This document shows positions 1 to 9,940 of a DNA stretch of 64,000 nt, piece by piece. The notes below the pieces were generated by a model that searched no databases, had not been told where the DNA came from, and saw nothing but the letters and a program-made list of their open reading frames with translations. Each line of letters starts with the position of its first letter. The stretch's first letter is position 1. Origin of the DNA: Candidatus Sodalis pierantonius str. SOPE (GTDB lineage Bacteria; Pseudomonadota; Gammaproteobacteria; Enterobacterales; Enterobacteriaceae). The stretch is taken from positions 1,922,001-1,986,000 of the forward strand of contig NZ_CP006568.1 of the NCBI RefSeq assembly GCF_000517405.1, given 5' to 3'. The position numbers and the translations under genes are program-made.

Positions 1-1
1 T

Positions 2-2308
2 ATTCGGGTCAACAATCTCAATGGTGACCTGATGGGACTCACCAGCGCGTTTGAAGGGCTGGTTATTCAGGTCGGCCAGTCGGGGAACGGGCCGTTACGC
101 ACCGGGATACAAAATATTACCCGCGCCACTAATGCCTTGGCGGATAATTTCACCACCGTGGCATCAGTCGCACTCTATACCCTGATCCCGGTGCTGACCA
201 CCCGACTTACCGCAGGCTTGCGGGAAAGCGTCGCAGGCTGGGTCGCACAACAACAGGCGGCCAAAGCCGCCGCGACACAACAGGCCGCAACCGCCCGTGC
301 CACTCTCGAGCAGGCGCAGGCATCAAGACAGCTGGCACAGGAGCAGGCGCGTTATCTGGCGGCCCAGACGGCGGTAAACCGGGCGAACGGTATCCAGCTA
401 AGCTAGCAGCGTGAGCATATCGCATTAAGCCGCACGTTACGCGGATCCCGTCTTGCCGAGGTACGGGCCACCGAGCAGTTAGCGGCAGCCAACGCACGAC
501 TGTCCGTCTCGGCGCGGGCGGTCTCGGCGGCAGTGTCCGTGGCACGCGGGGCGCTCTCCCTGGTGGGTGGCCCCCTGGGGGCGGCCATGCTGGCGGGCTC
601 CGCCTTGCTCTATTTTCATCAAAAGGCCAAAGACGCCCGTGAGTCAGCGATTGGGCTGAAAGAGGCGGTGATGAAGACCATCGAGGCGCTGATGGCGCTG
701 TCGTCAAAACAGCTGGATGTCAAGGTGCTGGATTTGTCGGCGCAGTATCAAAACCAAATCACCCAGCGTAACCAGCTGATGAAGGCGGTGCAGGATTACG
801 ACAGTCGTCTGGAAGGCCTGAGTGCCTTTGATCCTTTCGGCCAGCGTTCAGGGGTGGAGGCGGATAAAAAACGCGCCCTGGCAGATTTGGAAGCCGTCAA
901 TCAAGGGGCACAAACCGTTAAGACTTCGCTGGACAATGCGCACCAGGCGCTTGCGCGTCTGAAGGCAGGGGCGTACGGCCCCGTCAAGCCGAAACAGGCA
1001 ACACCGCAGGAAACGCTCAAAACGCCCTGGTCCGGTCAGGACAGCCTCACAGAGAAATCGGATCAAAAACGGGCGCGCGATCAGTATCAGCAGTTGCGCC
1101 AGGAGATTGAACAAGCTCACGCCGGTAGTTTACAGCGCCTTGCCCTGCAAGAGCAGGCGGCGCAGTCACGGTTGCTGGCGTGCGCCAATGCCGCTGGGGC
1201 GGCACAGTCTGACCTCCAGCGCGTGCAGGGGATGCAGGCGGAGAATTATCAGCGGCAGCGCCAGCAGCTGGCTGAGCGCTATTCCCCGGTCAAAACGCAG
1301 CTACGCCACGAGCGGGACGCCAGCCGCGAACTGAACGCGTTGTGGGCGGCGCGCTTGCTGAGCGAGCAGGACTACCAAACGGCCCGCCGCCAATTGGCCT
1401 ATACCCGTACGCAGGCGTTAGTAAAAGCACAGGCCGAGTCTGCCGCCGCCCCCCGTCTTAGTCTTGCCGGTGAGGTTGACCCCGTAATCGCCCTGCAAAA
1501 CCAGCTGGTCCGGCAACAAAGTCTTCTGGATGCGTACTATGCCAATGGCAGCCTGAGCAAAGCCCAGTACGAAGCGCTGATGCAAAAAACCGCTCAGTAC
1601 TCGGCGGACGCGCAATATCAGGCCGCATTAGCACTGTATGGCGGCCAAAGCCGGTTGCACAAGCTGTCCCTGTCGCTGGCGGAGACCCTGCGCGAACGGA
1701 CAACCAATATGTTGACCGGCCTGCTGACCGGGGCCCGCTCTTTCAAGGAGAGTCTGTCGGGGTTGTTTGCCTCACTGGCGCAATCGGTCATCAAAAATCT
1801 GGTGGACATGGCGGCGCAGGCGCTTATCACCAAAACACTTCTCTCCTTGTTTATGGGCGGTTTTGGCGGCAACGGGAGTTCTGCGGCCAATGCGTTCAGC
1901 AGTGGAGCCTATAACGGGCTGACCCTGAACACTAAAGGCGGCGTCTACGTCTCCCGGAGTCTGAGCGCCTTTAGCGGGCAGGTGGTCAGTCAACCGACGC
2001 TGTTTGCGTTTTCCCACGGCGCGGGGCTGGTGGGGGAATCCGGCCCGGAGGCGATTATGCCTATCAAGCGTGGGTCAGACGGTCGGCTGGGCGTGCAGGC
2101 CGTGGAGAGGGGCGGACGCGGTGGCGATGTGATTGTGAATATGGGGGGCTTCGTTTTCACTACCGATGAACGCAGTGACAGCGCGGCCGGGGCGGGGATG
2201 GATGTTAATGGCATCGCGAACCAATTAAAGCCACTCATTATCAATGTGGTCAATGAACAGGCGGGCAGACAGGGCTCCCCCCTCTGGTATGCCATTAAGG
2301 AACGGTAA
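2..2308 (+). pseudogene. Phage tail tape measure protein, 5' end outside window, amber-interrupted
   Basis: The reading frame is open from the first bases of the window and runs to the TAA at 2306, broken only by an in-frame TAG at 404-406. Translation continues without a frame change on both sides of that codon. The protein is long, alanine/glutamine-rich and helical, with a hydrophobic stretch (about 550-615) and a C-terminal region carrying the GESGPEAIMP-type motif seen near the C-terminus of lambda-type tape measure proteins. The family sets tail length and delivers DNA. It sits directly upstream of the gpM homologue, 2 bases from its start, as in lambda H-M-L-K-I-J order. One amber codon is the only lesion seen, so the gene may be recently dead, or readable if an amber suppressor exists. 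Confidence 0.85.
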
Positions 2309-2310
2309 AG

Positions 2311-2646
2311 ATGGACACATTTAGCTGGCCTGTCAGGGTAAACAGCAGTGAACAACTGAAGGTTGCGACGATTGAAGCGCAATTCGGCGAGGGTTATAAG
2401 CAGGTGAGCAGTAAAGGCATTCATGATGTCAGCGAAAGCTGGTCACTGAGTTGTAACGGCGATCGGGAGTCGCTGCTGGCTGTTCGGCATTTTCTGATAA
2501 ATCACGTGACCCGGGCCTTCTGGTGGGTTAACCCCTGGGGGGAGAAAAAACGCTATCGCGTCAAGTCCGATGCGATCCGGACGCGATTTCTTCACGGCTC
2601 TCTGGTGGAAATGGGTTTTACTTTCGAGGAGGCGTTTTCGCCATGA
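2311..2646 (+). CDS. Phage minor tail protein M (lambda gpM-like)
   Basis: A 111-residue protein, close to the roughly 109 residues of lambda gpM. The Phage_min_tail features are visible: an early EAQFGEGYKQ segment, a central aromatic FWWVNPWGEKKRYR stretch and a C-terminal FTFEEAF. gpM is part of the tail-tip complex needed for lambda-type tail assembly. The start lies 2 bases after the tape measure stop, and the stop overlaps the next start (ATGA-type overlap at 2643), which indicates translational coupling in a tail operon. The gene appears intact. Confidence 0.85.
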   Translation: MDTFSWPVRVNSSEQLKVATIEAQFGEGYKQVSSKGIHDVSESWSLSCNGDRESLLAVRHFLINHVTRAFWWVNPWGEKKRYRVKSDAIRTRFLHGSLVEMGFTFEEAFSP

Positions 2647-3728
2647 ATCTGACGCAGGATTTACAGTCGCTTGAGCCGGGATCGCTGGTTCAGCTGGTCG
2701 AAGTTGACGGCACGGCATTTGGTATGGATAGGGTGCTGCGCTTTCATGCCCATAATATCAATGTTGACGGCTGGGCCTCCTTTGCCGGGGAAAGCCTGCC
2801 CTCTATCCGCTGGCAGGGCAACGAGTACGATCCGCATCCTTACACCGTGACCGGACTGGCATTAACCAGTACCGGGTCGCAGCCACAGCCCGGGCTGTCG
2901 GTGGCGGACGGTTGTCGTCTGACTGCAAGCCGCGTTTTGGTCCCGACCAGCCTTTACCGTTCGGTGGTCAACCCGGCGCTAACCTCCAGGGGCGGTAACA
3001 TGGATGAGACGCTGTTAGGCCCCATCCGCGAGCATGTGGCGTGGGAATACCCGAAAGAAGCATGCGGGCTGATTGTCCAGACGGCCCCGGGGGCATACTA
3101 CCTGCCGTGTCGCAATATCCACCCGTCTCCGACGGACCATTTTACGCTTTCCCCGGACGATTATGCGCAGGCGGAAGTGCAGGGCGATATCGTGATGATA
3201 GTGCATTCGCATCCCGATGTAGTGCGGCTCCTTCCCTCAGAGCTTGACCGGCTACAGTGCGATTATAGCGGGGTGGAATGGGGCATTATGTCATGGCCGG
3301 ACGGGGATTTTTGCACCCTGTCGCCCAGAGGGGAACGGCCACTGACGGGGCGGGCCTGGGTGCTGGGGTTTGATGACTGCTGGACACTGATTATGGACTA
3401 CTACCGGCAGACGTACGGCATTCAATTGCCTAATTTCTCTGTGGCGTATGAATGGTGGACGGAAGGACAGGAAAACCGCTACGACGATAACTGGCAAGGG
3501 GCAGGTTTTGTCGAGGTTGCGCCTGAGACGATGCGCTCTGGCGACATTATCATGATGCAGGTATCGGCCCCGGTCACCAATCACGCTGCCGTCTATCTCG
3601 GGGATAATCTTATGCTTCACCATTTGTTTGGCAAACTGTCGGCACGAACGCCATATGGCCGCTATTACCGAGACAGAACGGTGCGCATCGTGCGCCACAA
3701 GGAGCGTTTACATGCTGAGAACCATTAA
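2643..3728 (+). CDS. Tail protein L N-terminus fused in frame to tail assembly protein K
   Basis: Residues 1 to about 118 match the N-terminal part of gpL, a minor tail protein. From Met119 (ATG at 3000) the protein is gpK-like. It has a JAB/MPN metallopeptidase domain (EACGLI; HSHP followed by SELD, the JAMM-type H-x-H...S-x-x-D motif) and then an NlpC/P60 cysteine peptidase domain (GFDDCW catalytic Cys; NHAAVYLG His). Normal gpL is about 230 residues and ends in a Cys-rich iron-sulphur domain, which is absent here. An in-frame deletion therefore seems to have removed the 3' half of L up to the start of K. A purine-rich AGGGGCGG precedes ATG 3000, so K may also be made alone. gpK would act in tail-tip assembly. 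Confidence 0.8.
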   Translation: MNLTQDLQSLEPGSLVQLVEVDGTAFGMDRVLRFHAHNINVDGWASFAGESLPSIRWQGNEYDPHPYTVTGLALTSTGSQPQPGLSVADGCRLTASRVLVPTSLYRSVVNPALTSRGGNMDETLLGPIREHVAWEYPKEACGLIVQTAPGAYYLPCRNIHPSPTDHFTLSPDDYAQAEVQGDIVMIVHSHPDVVRLLPSELDRLQCDYSGVEWGIMSWPDGDFCTLSPRGERPLTGRAWVLGFDDCWTLIMDYYRQTYGIQLPNFSVAYEWWTEGQENRYDDNWQGAGFVEVAPETMRSGDIIMMQVSAPVTNHAAVYLGDNLMLHHLFGKLSARTPYGRYYRDRTVRIVRHKERLHAENH

Positions 3729-4300
3729 ACTGAAAGGGACGCTGGGCAAACGCTTTGGCCGCACTCACCGTTACCATGTTGCCGATGTGAAAGAGGCTCT
3801 CCGGGCGCTTTGCGTCACGCTGCCCGGCTTTGAAAAATATATGAGCAACGCCCACCATGACGGTATTCGTTTTGCTTTCTTTAACGGCAAGGAAAATATC
3901 GGCATTGAGCAGTTTGATATGAGTAAGGGTGACCGGAATATTGCCATTATGTCGGTGATTGAAGGGGCCAAACTCGGAGGCTTGTTACAGGTGGTGTTGG
4001 GTGCCGCTGCGCTGGCCGGGGCCTTTTTTACCGCAGGAACGTCGCTGGCGCTGTTCGGCGTGGCGGCATCAACCCTGCTTACCGGCCTGGGAACCTCGAT
4101 GCTGCTGGGTGGTGTGGTGCAGCTGATGACGCTGCAGCCCAATTACGGCGTCGGAAAATCATCAAGCGCTGATAATAAACCCAACTGGCGCACCTGTCAA
4201 CACGGTGGCGATGGGCTACCCGGTGCCGGTGTTGTACGGCCAGCGGGAAATCGGCGGTGCAGTCATCAGCGCCGGTGTTTTTGCCAGCGACCAGCAGTAG
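3712..4300 (+). pseudogene. Tail assembly protein I (lambda gpI-like), frameshifted
   Basis: The start is placed at ATG 3712 (MLRTIKLKG) because longer upstream starts overlap K. Residues 1 to about 155 match gpI: a ubiquitin-like N-terminus, then a hydrophobic Gly/Ala-rich segment (LLQVVLGAAALAGAFF). Around 4180-4190 the frame is lost. The adjacent frame carries the expected C-terminus (APVNTVAMGYPVPVLYG...ISAGVFASDQQ), ending at TAG 4298. A small deletion in the NPxFNG-type linker would explain it. Tail-tip assembly function is presumed lost. Confidence 0.8.
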
Positions 4301-4324
4301 GTAAACCATGCAACTGCTTAAAAA
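4298..4324 (+). repeat. 27-bp direct repeat, copy 1 (end of gene I / start of ORF)
   Basis: An identical 27-base sequence recurs at 4627-4653. It contains the TAG stop of gene I, the GTAAACC spacer and the first codons MQLLK of gene J. The two copies bracket a 92-codon ORF. Confidence 0.9.
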
Positions 4325-4586
4325 TTTTATCCTGAGTGCCCCACCAGTAAAACAGCAAGCGCCGAGTGAAGACGAAATTAAACAGATATTGCGTGATGAC
4401 CTCGATATTACCTGTCAATACCTCGATTGGCGCACGCCTTGTTGGAAAGAAAAGAATCGGGTTCATAACTGGCGAAACTATGCCACACCGCAGCTTATTG
4501 AGATATGGAGCACTTTTTCTGATGAACAAAAGCGTGTGATTGCATTCACATTGGATCGCATTGCAGAAGACGAGCATTGGGAATAA
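4308..4586 (+). CDS. Small hypothetical protein inserted between tail genes I and J
   Basis: A 92-residue acidic protein whose first six residues (MQLLKN) are borrowed from the start of gene J through the duplicated 27-bp sequence. The rest (from about residue 10; motifs DDLDITCQYLDW, IEIWSTFSDEQKRVIAFTLDRIAED) resembles no family I recognise. It looks like a compact helical cytoplasmic protein. Flanking by direct repeats suggests an inserted extra gene (moron-like) that took over J's translation start. Whether it is expressed is unknown. Confidence 0.55.
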   Translation: MQLLKNFILSAPPVKQQAPSEDEIKQILRDDLDITCQYLDWRTPCWKEKNRVHNWRNYATPQLIEIWSTFSDEQKRVIAFTLDRIAEDEHWE

Positions 4587-4626
4587 GGCTCAACGTGACT
4601 GAAAAGCAATCGTCTTGATGAAGTAA

Positions 4627-4653
4627 TAGGTAAACCATGCAACTGCTTAAAAA
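4627..4653 (+). repeat. 27-bp direct repeat, copy 2 (start of gene J)
   Basis: Identical to 4298-4324. This copy leads into the genuine gene J reading frame. Confidence 0.9.
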
Positions 4654-4944
4654 CGCAACAATAATCCAGGGGGCCAAAGGCGGCGGCGGTGGCGGCCATA
4701 CGCCCACGGAACAGAGCGATAACCTGCTGTCGGTGTCGAAGCTTAAAATGCTGCTGGCCCTTTCTGAAGGTGAAATCCAGGGCGAGCTAACCGCACAAAA
4801 TATCTTTATAGGCAATACCCCGCTGGCGAATGACGATGGGTCGTATAATTTTACCGGCGTCGTCTGGGAATACCGCAAGGGCACGCAAGATCAGGACTAC
4901 ATTCAGGGCATGCCGGAGGTGGATAATGAGGTAGCGGTCGGGAT
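4637..4944 (+). pseudogene. Tail tip / host specificity protein J, N-terminal fragment
   Basis: About 103 codons of a gpJ-like central tail fibre protein: a GGGGGGH glycine run, then TPTEQSDNLLSVSKLKMLLALSEGEIQG and an NIFIGNTPL segment, typical of the lambda J start. Family members exceed 1000 residues. The frame is cut at about 4944 by an IS256-type element. No remaining part of J is seen in the window, so host-recognition function is lost. Confidence 0.85.
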
Positions 4945-6260
4945 AAGCCTGTTTAGAAATTTGTGTATTTGCCTGATTTTGATATGTTCAATCCAACATC
5001 AAAAACAGGTTAATTTATGGACGAAAAACAGTTGCAGGCTCTGGCTAACGAACTGGCCAAAAATCTCAAAACCCCTGAAGATCTCAGTCACTTCGATCGG
5101 CTGCTGAAAAAAATCAGCGTCGAAGCAGCTCTCAATGCCGAAATGACCCATCACCTCGGCTACGATAAAAATCAGCCTAAACCGGGGACAAACGCCCGCA
5201 ACGGCTATTCCACAAAAACCGTTACCACTGGCGATGGCCCGCTGGCGCTGCGTACTCCGCGCGATCGTGACGGTTCCTTTGAACCGCAACTGGTGAAGAA
5301 GAACCAGACCCGGATTACCGGGATGGATAACCAGATTTTATCGTTGTACGCCAAAGGGATGACCACCCGCGAGATCGCCGCCGCGTTCAAAGAGCTGTAT
5401 GACGCCGATGTCTCGCCGGCGCTGGTCTCAAAGGTCACCGATGCGGTCATGGAGCAGGTTGTCGAATGGCAAAACCGGCCTCTGGATGCAATCTATCCCA
5501 TTGTTTATCTTGACTGTATCGTTCTAAAAGTCCGGCAGGACAGCCGCATCATCAACAAATCTGTGTTCCTGGCGCTGGGCATCAACATCGAAGGCCAGAA
5601 AGAGTTGCTAGGTATGTGGCTGGCCGAAAATGAAGGCGCAAAGTTCTGGCTGAACGTGCTGACAGAGCTGAAAAACCGCGGCCTGAACGATATCCTTATC
5701 GCCTGCGTAGACGGGCTGAAAGGTTTCCCTGACGCTATTAACGCGGTGTATCCGGAGGCGCGGCTCCAGCTGTGTATCGTGCATATGGTGCGCAACAGCC
5801 TGCGGTTCGTCTCCTGGAAGAACTACAAGGCCGTCACCCGCGACCTGAAAGCTATCTATCAGGCCCCTACGGAAGAAGCCGGCTTTGCAGGCGTTGGAAG
5901 CGTTCTCCAGTGCCTGGGACATCCGCTACCCGCAAATAAGTCGAAGCTGGCAGGCAAACTGGGCCAATCTAGCCACGTTCTTTGCCTACCCAACGGACAT
6001 CCGCAAGGTGATCTACACGACCAACGCCATCGAGTCGTTAAACAGCGTGATCCGGCATGCCATCAAAAAGCGCAAGGTGTTCCCGACCGACGACGCAGTG
6101 AAAAAGGTGGTGTGGCTGGCGAGACAGGCGGCCTCACAGAAATGGACAATGCCTTTGAGGGACTGGCGCATGGCAATGAGCCGCTTTATTATCGAGTTCG
6201 GTGACCGCCTGGACGGTCACTTCTGAGAAAAGGCATTTACACAGAATCGTGTACAGGGTC
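4945..6260 (+). mobile_element. IS256-family element, copy 1
   Basis: The ends are imperfect inverted repeats: left AAGCCTGTTTAGAAATTTG (other copies start GAGCC), right ...GTGTACAGGGTC. The left flank is gene J and the right flank is unrelated, with no target duplication, so at least one flank was exchanged by recombination. The transposase gene is broken. Confidence 0.9.
5017..6226 (+). pseudogene. IS256 transposase (copy 1), frameshifted
   Basis: Compared with the intact 402-codon copies there is one extra T in a GGCTTT run near 5884-5886. It shifts the frame before the C-terminal third, which carries the catalytic Glu of NAIESLN. Confidence 0.9.
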
Positions 6261-6300
6261 GTACAGGGTCGTACAGGGTCGTACAGGGTCGTACAGGGTC
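6251..6300 (+). repeat. Five tandem copies of a decamer at the IS256 right end
   Basis: GTACAGGGTC, the last ten bases of the IS256 right end, is present five times head to tail. Every other copy in the window has one. The 54 bases after it (6301-6354) match nothing else I recognise. Confidence 0.95.
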
Positions 6301-6354
6301 ATGCATCGCACCATTTACCAGTGACGTCAGTATTTCCTCTTTCGGCAGCCCAGC

Positions 6355-7333
6355 GGCTTTGTTGAATAAATCGAACTTTTAGGTGACTGGCGGCTCTGAT
6401 CACTACATTCGTTTCAACATCAGGTCCCCATGGCAAAGCAAAAGTTTAAAATTACCAACTGGCCCGCATACAACAATGCGCTCAGGCAGCGGGGGGACCT
6501 GACAGTATGGCTTGATGAGTCAGCCATTGCTGCATGGACTGAGAGTACACCACCTGAACATCGTGGCCGGCCGCTTCACTACACCGATATGGCCATTACC
6601 ACGGTTCTGATGATAAAGCGCGTGTTTAACCTTTCGCTCCGGGCGTTACAGGGTTTCGTTGACTCAATTTTTAAACTGATGGGGCTGTCGCTGCGCTGCC
6701 CAGATTACTCTCTGGTCAGCCGGCGAGCAAAAACCGTCGACATCAGCATAAAAACGCCAACCCGCGGCGAAATCTCACACCTGGTCATCGATGGCACCGG
6801 CCTGAAAGTCTTCGGCGAAGGCGAATGGAAAGTCAGGCAGCATGGGGCTGAGAGGCGCAGAGTATGGCGCAAGCTTCATCTGGCAGTAGATAGCGTGACA
6901 CATGAAATTATCTGTGCCGATTTATCGCTAAGCGGTACGACAGATGCGCAGGCGCTGCCCGGGCTGATTAACCAAACCCACCGGAAAATCAGGGAAGCGT
7001 CGGCTGACAGTGCTTACGATACGCGTTACTGTCATGATGCTCTGCTGAGGAAAAAAATAAAGCCGCTTATCCCACCGCGGAGTGGTGCGCAATATTGGCC
7101 AGCTCGATACCATGAGCGTAACCATGCGGTGGCAAATCAGCATCTGAGCGGCAATAACGATACCTGGAAAAAGAAAGTAGGTTATCACCGGCGTTCACTG
7201 GCTGAAACGGCCATGTTCCGGTTTAAAACACTTCTGGGTGGTCATCTGAGTCTGCATGACTATGACGCGCAGGTAGGTGAGGCAATGGCAATGGTTAAAG
7301 CACTTAACCGGATCACGCTGTTAGGAATGCCAA
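6355..7333 (+). mobile_element. IS903-type (IS5 family) element, copy 1, 3' end missing
   Basis: Starts with the left inverted repeat GGCTTTGTTGAATAAATC. It is cut at 7333 by the left end of IS256 copy 2, losing the last transposase codons and the right inverted repeat. The missing end is not found on the other side of that IS256. Confidence 0.9.
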
Positions 7334-7353
7334 GAGCCTGTTTAGAAATTTGA
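6430..7353 (+). pseudogene. IS903-type transposase with C-terminus replaced by IS256 sequence
   Basis: A 307-codon frame that ends MPRACLEI instead of the usual MPNSVRIM, because the last codons come from the adjacent IS256 end. The DDE residues are present (VIDGTG, SADSAYD, and Y-x2-R-x3-E-x6-K in YHRRSLAETAMFRFK). Without a right inverted repeat the element cannot move itself. Confidence 0.85.
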
Positions 7354-8649
7354 GTATTTGCCTGATTTTGATATGTTCAATCCAACATCAAAAACAGGTT
7401 AATTTATGGACGAAAAACAGTTGCAGGCTCTGGCTAACGAACTGGCCAAAAATCTCAAAACCCCTGAAGATCTCAGTCACTTCGATCGGCTGCTGAAAAA
7501 AATCAGCGTCGAAGCAGCTCTCAATGCCGAAATGACCCATCACCTCGGCTACGATAAAAATCAGCCTAAACCGGAGACCAACGCCCGCAACGGCTATTCC
7601 ACAAAAACCGTTACCACTGGCGATGGCCCGCTGGCGCTGCGTACTCCGCGCGATCGTGACGGTTCCTTTGAACCGCAACTGGTGAAGAAGAACCAGACCC
7701 GGATTACCGGGATGGATAACCAGATTTTATCGTTGTACGCCAAAGGGATGACCACCCGCGAGATCGCCGCCGCGTTCAAAGAGCTGTATGACGCCGATGT
7801 CTCGCCGGCGCTGGTCTCAAAGGTCATCGATGCGGTCATGGAGCAGGTTGTTGAATGGCAAAACCGGCCTCTGGATGCAGTCTATCCCATTGTTTATCTT
7901 GACTGTATCGTTCTAAAAGTCCGGCAGGACAGCCGCATCATCAACAAATCTGTGTTCCTGGCGCTGGGCATCAACATCGAAGGCCAGAAAGAGTTGCTAG
8001 GTATGTGGCTGGCCGAAAATGAAGGCGCAAAGTTCTGGCTGAACGTGCTGACAGAGCTGAAAAACCGCGGTCTGAACGATATCCTTATCGCCTGCGTAGA
8101 CGGGCTGAAAGGTTTCCCTGACGCTATTAACGCGGTGTATCCGGAGGCGCGGCTCCAGCTGTGTATCGTGCATATGGTGCGCAACAGCCTGCGGTTCGTC
8201 TCCTGGAAGGACTAACAAGGCCGTCACCCGCGACCTGAAAGCTATCTATCAGGCCCCTACGGAAGAAGCCGGCTTGCAGGCGCTGGAAGCGTTCTCCAGT
8301 GCCTGGGACATCCGCTACCCGCAAATAAGTCGAAGCTGGCAGGCAAACTGAGCCAATCTGGCCACGTTCTTTGCCTACCCAACGGACATCCGCAAGGTGA
8401 TCTACACGACCAACGCCATCGAGTCGTTAAACAGCGTGATCCGGCATGCCATCAAAAAGCGCAAGGTGTTCCCGACCGACGACGCAGTGAAAAAGGTGGT
8501 GTGGCTGGCGATACAGGCGGCCTCACAGAAATGGACAATGCCTTTGAGGGACTGGCGCATGGCAATGAGCCGCTTTATTATCGAGTTCGGTGACCGCCTG
8601 GACGGTCACTTCTGAGAAAAGGCATTTACACAGAATCGTGTACAGGGTC
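7334..8649 (+). mobile_element. IS256-family element, copy 2
   Basis: Complete ends (GAGCCTG...ACAGGGTC). The left flank is IS903 copy 1 and the right flank is a truncated phage gene. There is no target duplication, so it is a recombination junction. Confidence 0.9.
7406..8615 (+). pseudogene. IS256 transposase (copy 2), two lesions
   Basis: An inserted A near 8214 turns GAC TAC into GAC TAA. Further on, a TGG tryptophan codon is TGA at 8349-8351. Otherwise it matches the intact copies. Confidence 0.9.
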
Positions 8650-8887
8650 TGTTGACGCCATACTTATTCGGCGTTTTGTCTTTTTTCTGGCAATAGATAT
8701 TAATGTAATTTGCTTTCTTTCCGTCCTCGGTTTCAACTGAAAACTCAATGGATTCTGCCCCGCTCTGGCTGGTCATATACTTCGCTTCCAGAATGGTAAC
8801 GACGTAAGCGCCAGATTCAGTAATAAATTCGCCTTGACCGGCTGCCAGTGCTGCTTCTTGATTGTAAGTGAAGGTCACGTTATTCAT
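8650..8887 (-). pseudogene. Phage early protein, possible ssDNA-binding (DUF669-like), 3' end cut
   Basis: 79 codons remain before the IS256 end. The visible pattern (SGAYVVTILEAKYMTSQSGAESIEFSVETEDG, then YINIYCQKKD) resembles the beta-rich single-strand-binding-type proteins that phages encode beside Sak4-like recombinases. Its ATG overlaps the stop of the ATPase gene (ATGA). The family assignment rests on pattern and context only. Confidence 0.5.
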
Positions 8888-9537
8888 GCTATTTTTTCCT
8901 TAATCGTGTGGATGTTATTGATGCCATAGTAAGCGCAGATAGCGTCATCAATGGCTTTAAGGTCATTGTCAACCAGTGTTTCGCTAAACATGCCCATAGG
9001 ACTCTTGCAGCAGTCCTGCTCGTTGGTTTGCGTAGAGAAGAGGTAATTACCGTTATTGACAACGGCCCGCAATACAATGGTGAAATAACCTTCCGGGGTA
9101 ATAACCTGGTCAACCATTTTTCCTACGGTTTTAACGTGTATACCTCCATTATCGTCAGTATGAGAATGCGTTAGAATGTAGACGCGGCGATGCTCTGCCA
9201 GCGCCCCGGCAAGATTAAATGTGTCCCATGCTATTTTCCCTATGTCGGTAAATTTGTCATAACCCCGTTGGGTCGCTCGTCTCATAAACTCATCAACAAG
9301 GACACTTTGAAAGTCATCAATAACAATGATATCTTTATTGTGCGCTCTTAATATATCTAATATCTTGACTGGGTCATTTGTCCTTGCGACGTTAAGCCCC
9401 ACTTTCCAGCCAGAAGATTTAAATGGCAGTGGTTTATTGATGCACTGAATAATCCCTGTTTTTTCTGGGTCAAGATTTCTCAGACTGGTAGATTTGCCAC
9501 TACCTGATTCGCCCAATACTAATGTTGCTATACTCAT
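8884..9537 (-). CDS. Phage RecA-like/AAA ATPase, probable single-strand annealing recombinase (Sak4-type)
   Basis: A 217-residue P-loop ATPase. Walker A is GESGSGKST at residues 8-16, Walker B is DIIVIDDFQS near 75, and a sensor-like VYILTHSHTDD lies near 120. Length and layout fit the AAA_24/Sak4 group of phage recombination ATPases, which act with a phage SSB in the leftward early operon. GAGGTG precedes the ATG. The stop overlaps the next gene's ATG, so they are probably co-translated. It appears intact. A packaging or replication ATPase role cannot be excluded. Confidence 0.7.
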   Translation of the reverse strand: MSIATLVLGESGSGKSTSLRNLDPEKTGIIQCINKPLPFKSSGWKVGLNVARTNDPVKILDILRAHNKDIIVIDDFQSVLVDEFMRRATQRGYDKFTDIGKIAWDTFNLAGALAEHRRVYILTHSHTDDNGGIHVKTVGKMVDQVITPEGYFTIVLRAVVNNGNYLFSTQTNEQDCCKSPMGMFSETLVDNDLKAIDDAICAYYGINNIHTIKEKIA

Positions 9538-9617
9538 CGTTCACCTCAAAAAGGTTCGTTACCGTTCGGCATGAAGTATTTGATATTTAGCTTTGCGGTA
9601 TGTGCATAATGCAATGA

Positions 9618-9743
9618 TTACTTCTTGGCTTCATGCATGCCTAATCGACGATATTCAAGCGCCTGAATTAAGCAGAAGCGTCGCCATTCCTGATTGATTC
9701 GCAGTGTTTGCGGGAAGTCAGCCAGTTTACTTGATGAGCTCAT
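9618..9743 (-). CDS. Small phage early protein, 41 aa
   Basis: The start is set at ATG 9741-9743 because a strong GGAGGAG sits just upstream. A longer frame reaching into IS21 is an artefact of the insertion. The product (MSSSSKLADFPQTLRINQEW to GMHEAKK) has no recognised domain. It overlaps the end of the upstream 41-codon gene by 17 bases in another frame, typical of crowded early phage operons. Confidence 0.6.
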   Translation of the reverse strand: MSSSSKLADFPQTLRINQEWRRFCLIQALEYRRLGMHEAKK

Positions 9744-9820
9744 TTCTCCTCCGTGCTTCATATATCTTGATGGTGATATCCCATAGCAACGCGTCGTGAA
9801 ATCGTAGAGATTCGGCGATT
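9727..9820 (-). pseudogene. 3' part of a 41-codon phage gene split by IS21 copy 1
   Basis: Joined to 14552-14583 after removal of one CGATT target duplication, this gives a clean 41-residue basic protein (starts MSYANKLIQALIAESL, ends RRRNELIK, TAA at 9727). The restored ATG overlaps the stop of the gene before it. Function unknown. Confidence 0.75.
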
Positions 9821-9940
9821 TGCAGATTCCGACGTATCCGATCAGCTGTTCCGGCGACATCCGATCAGTTATTCCGATATTTTCCGATCACCCATTCCAG
9901 TGATATTCGATCACGTGTTCGCTCATCTTCTGACTCGGGT

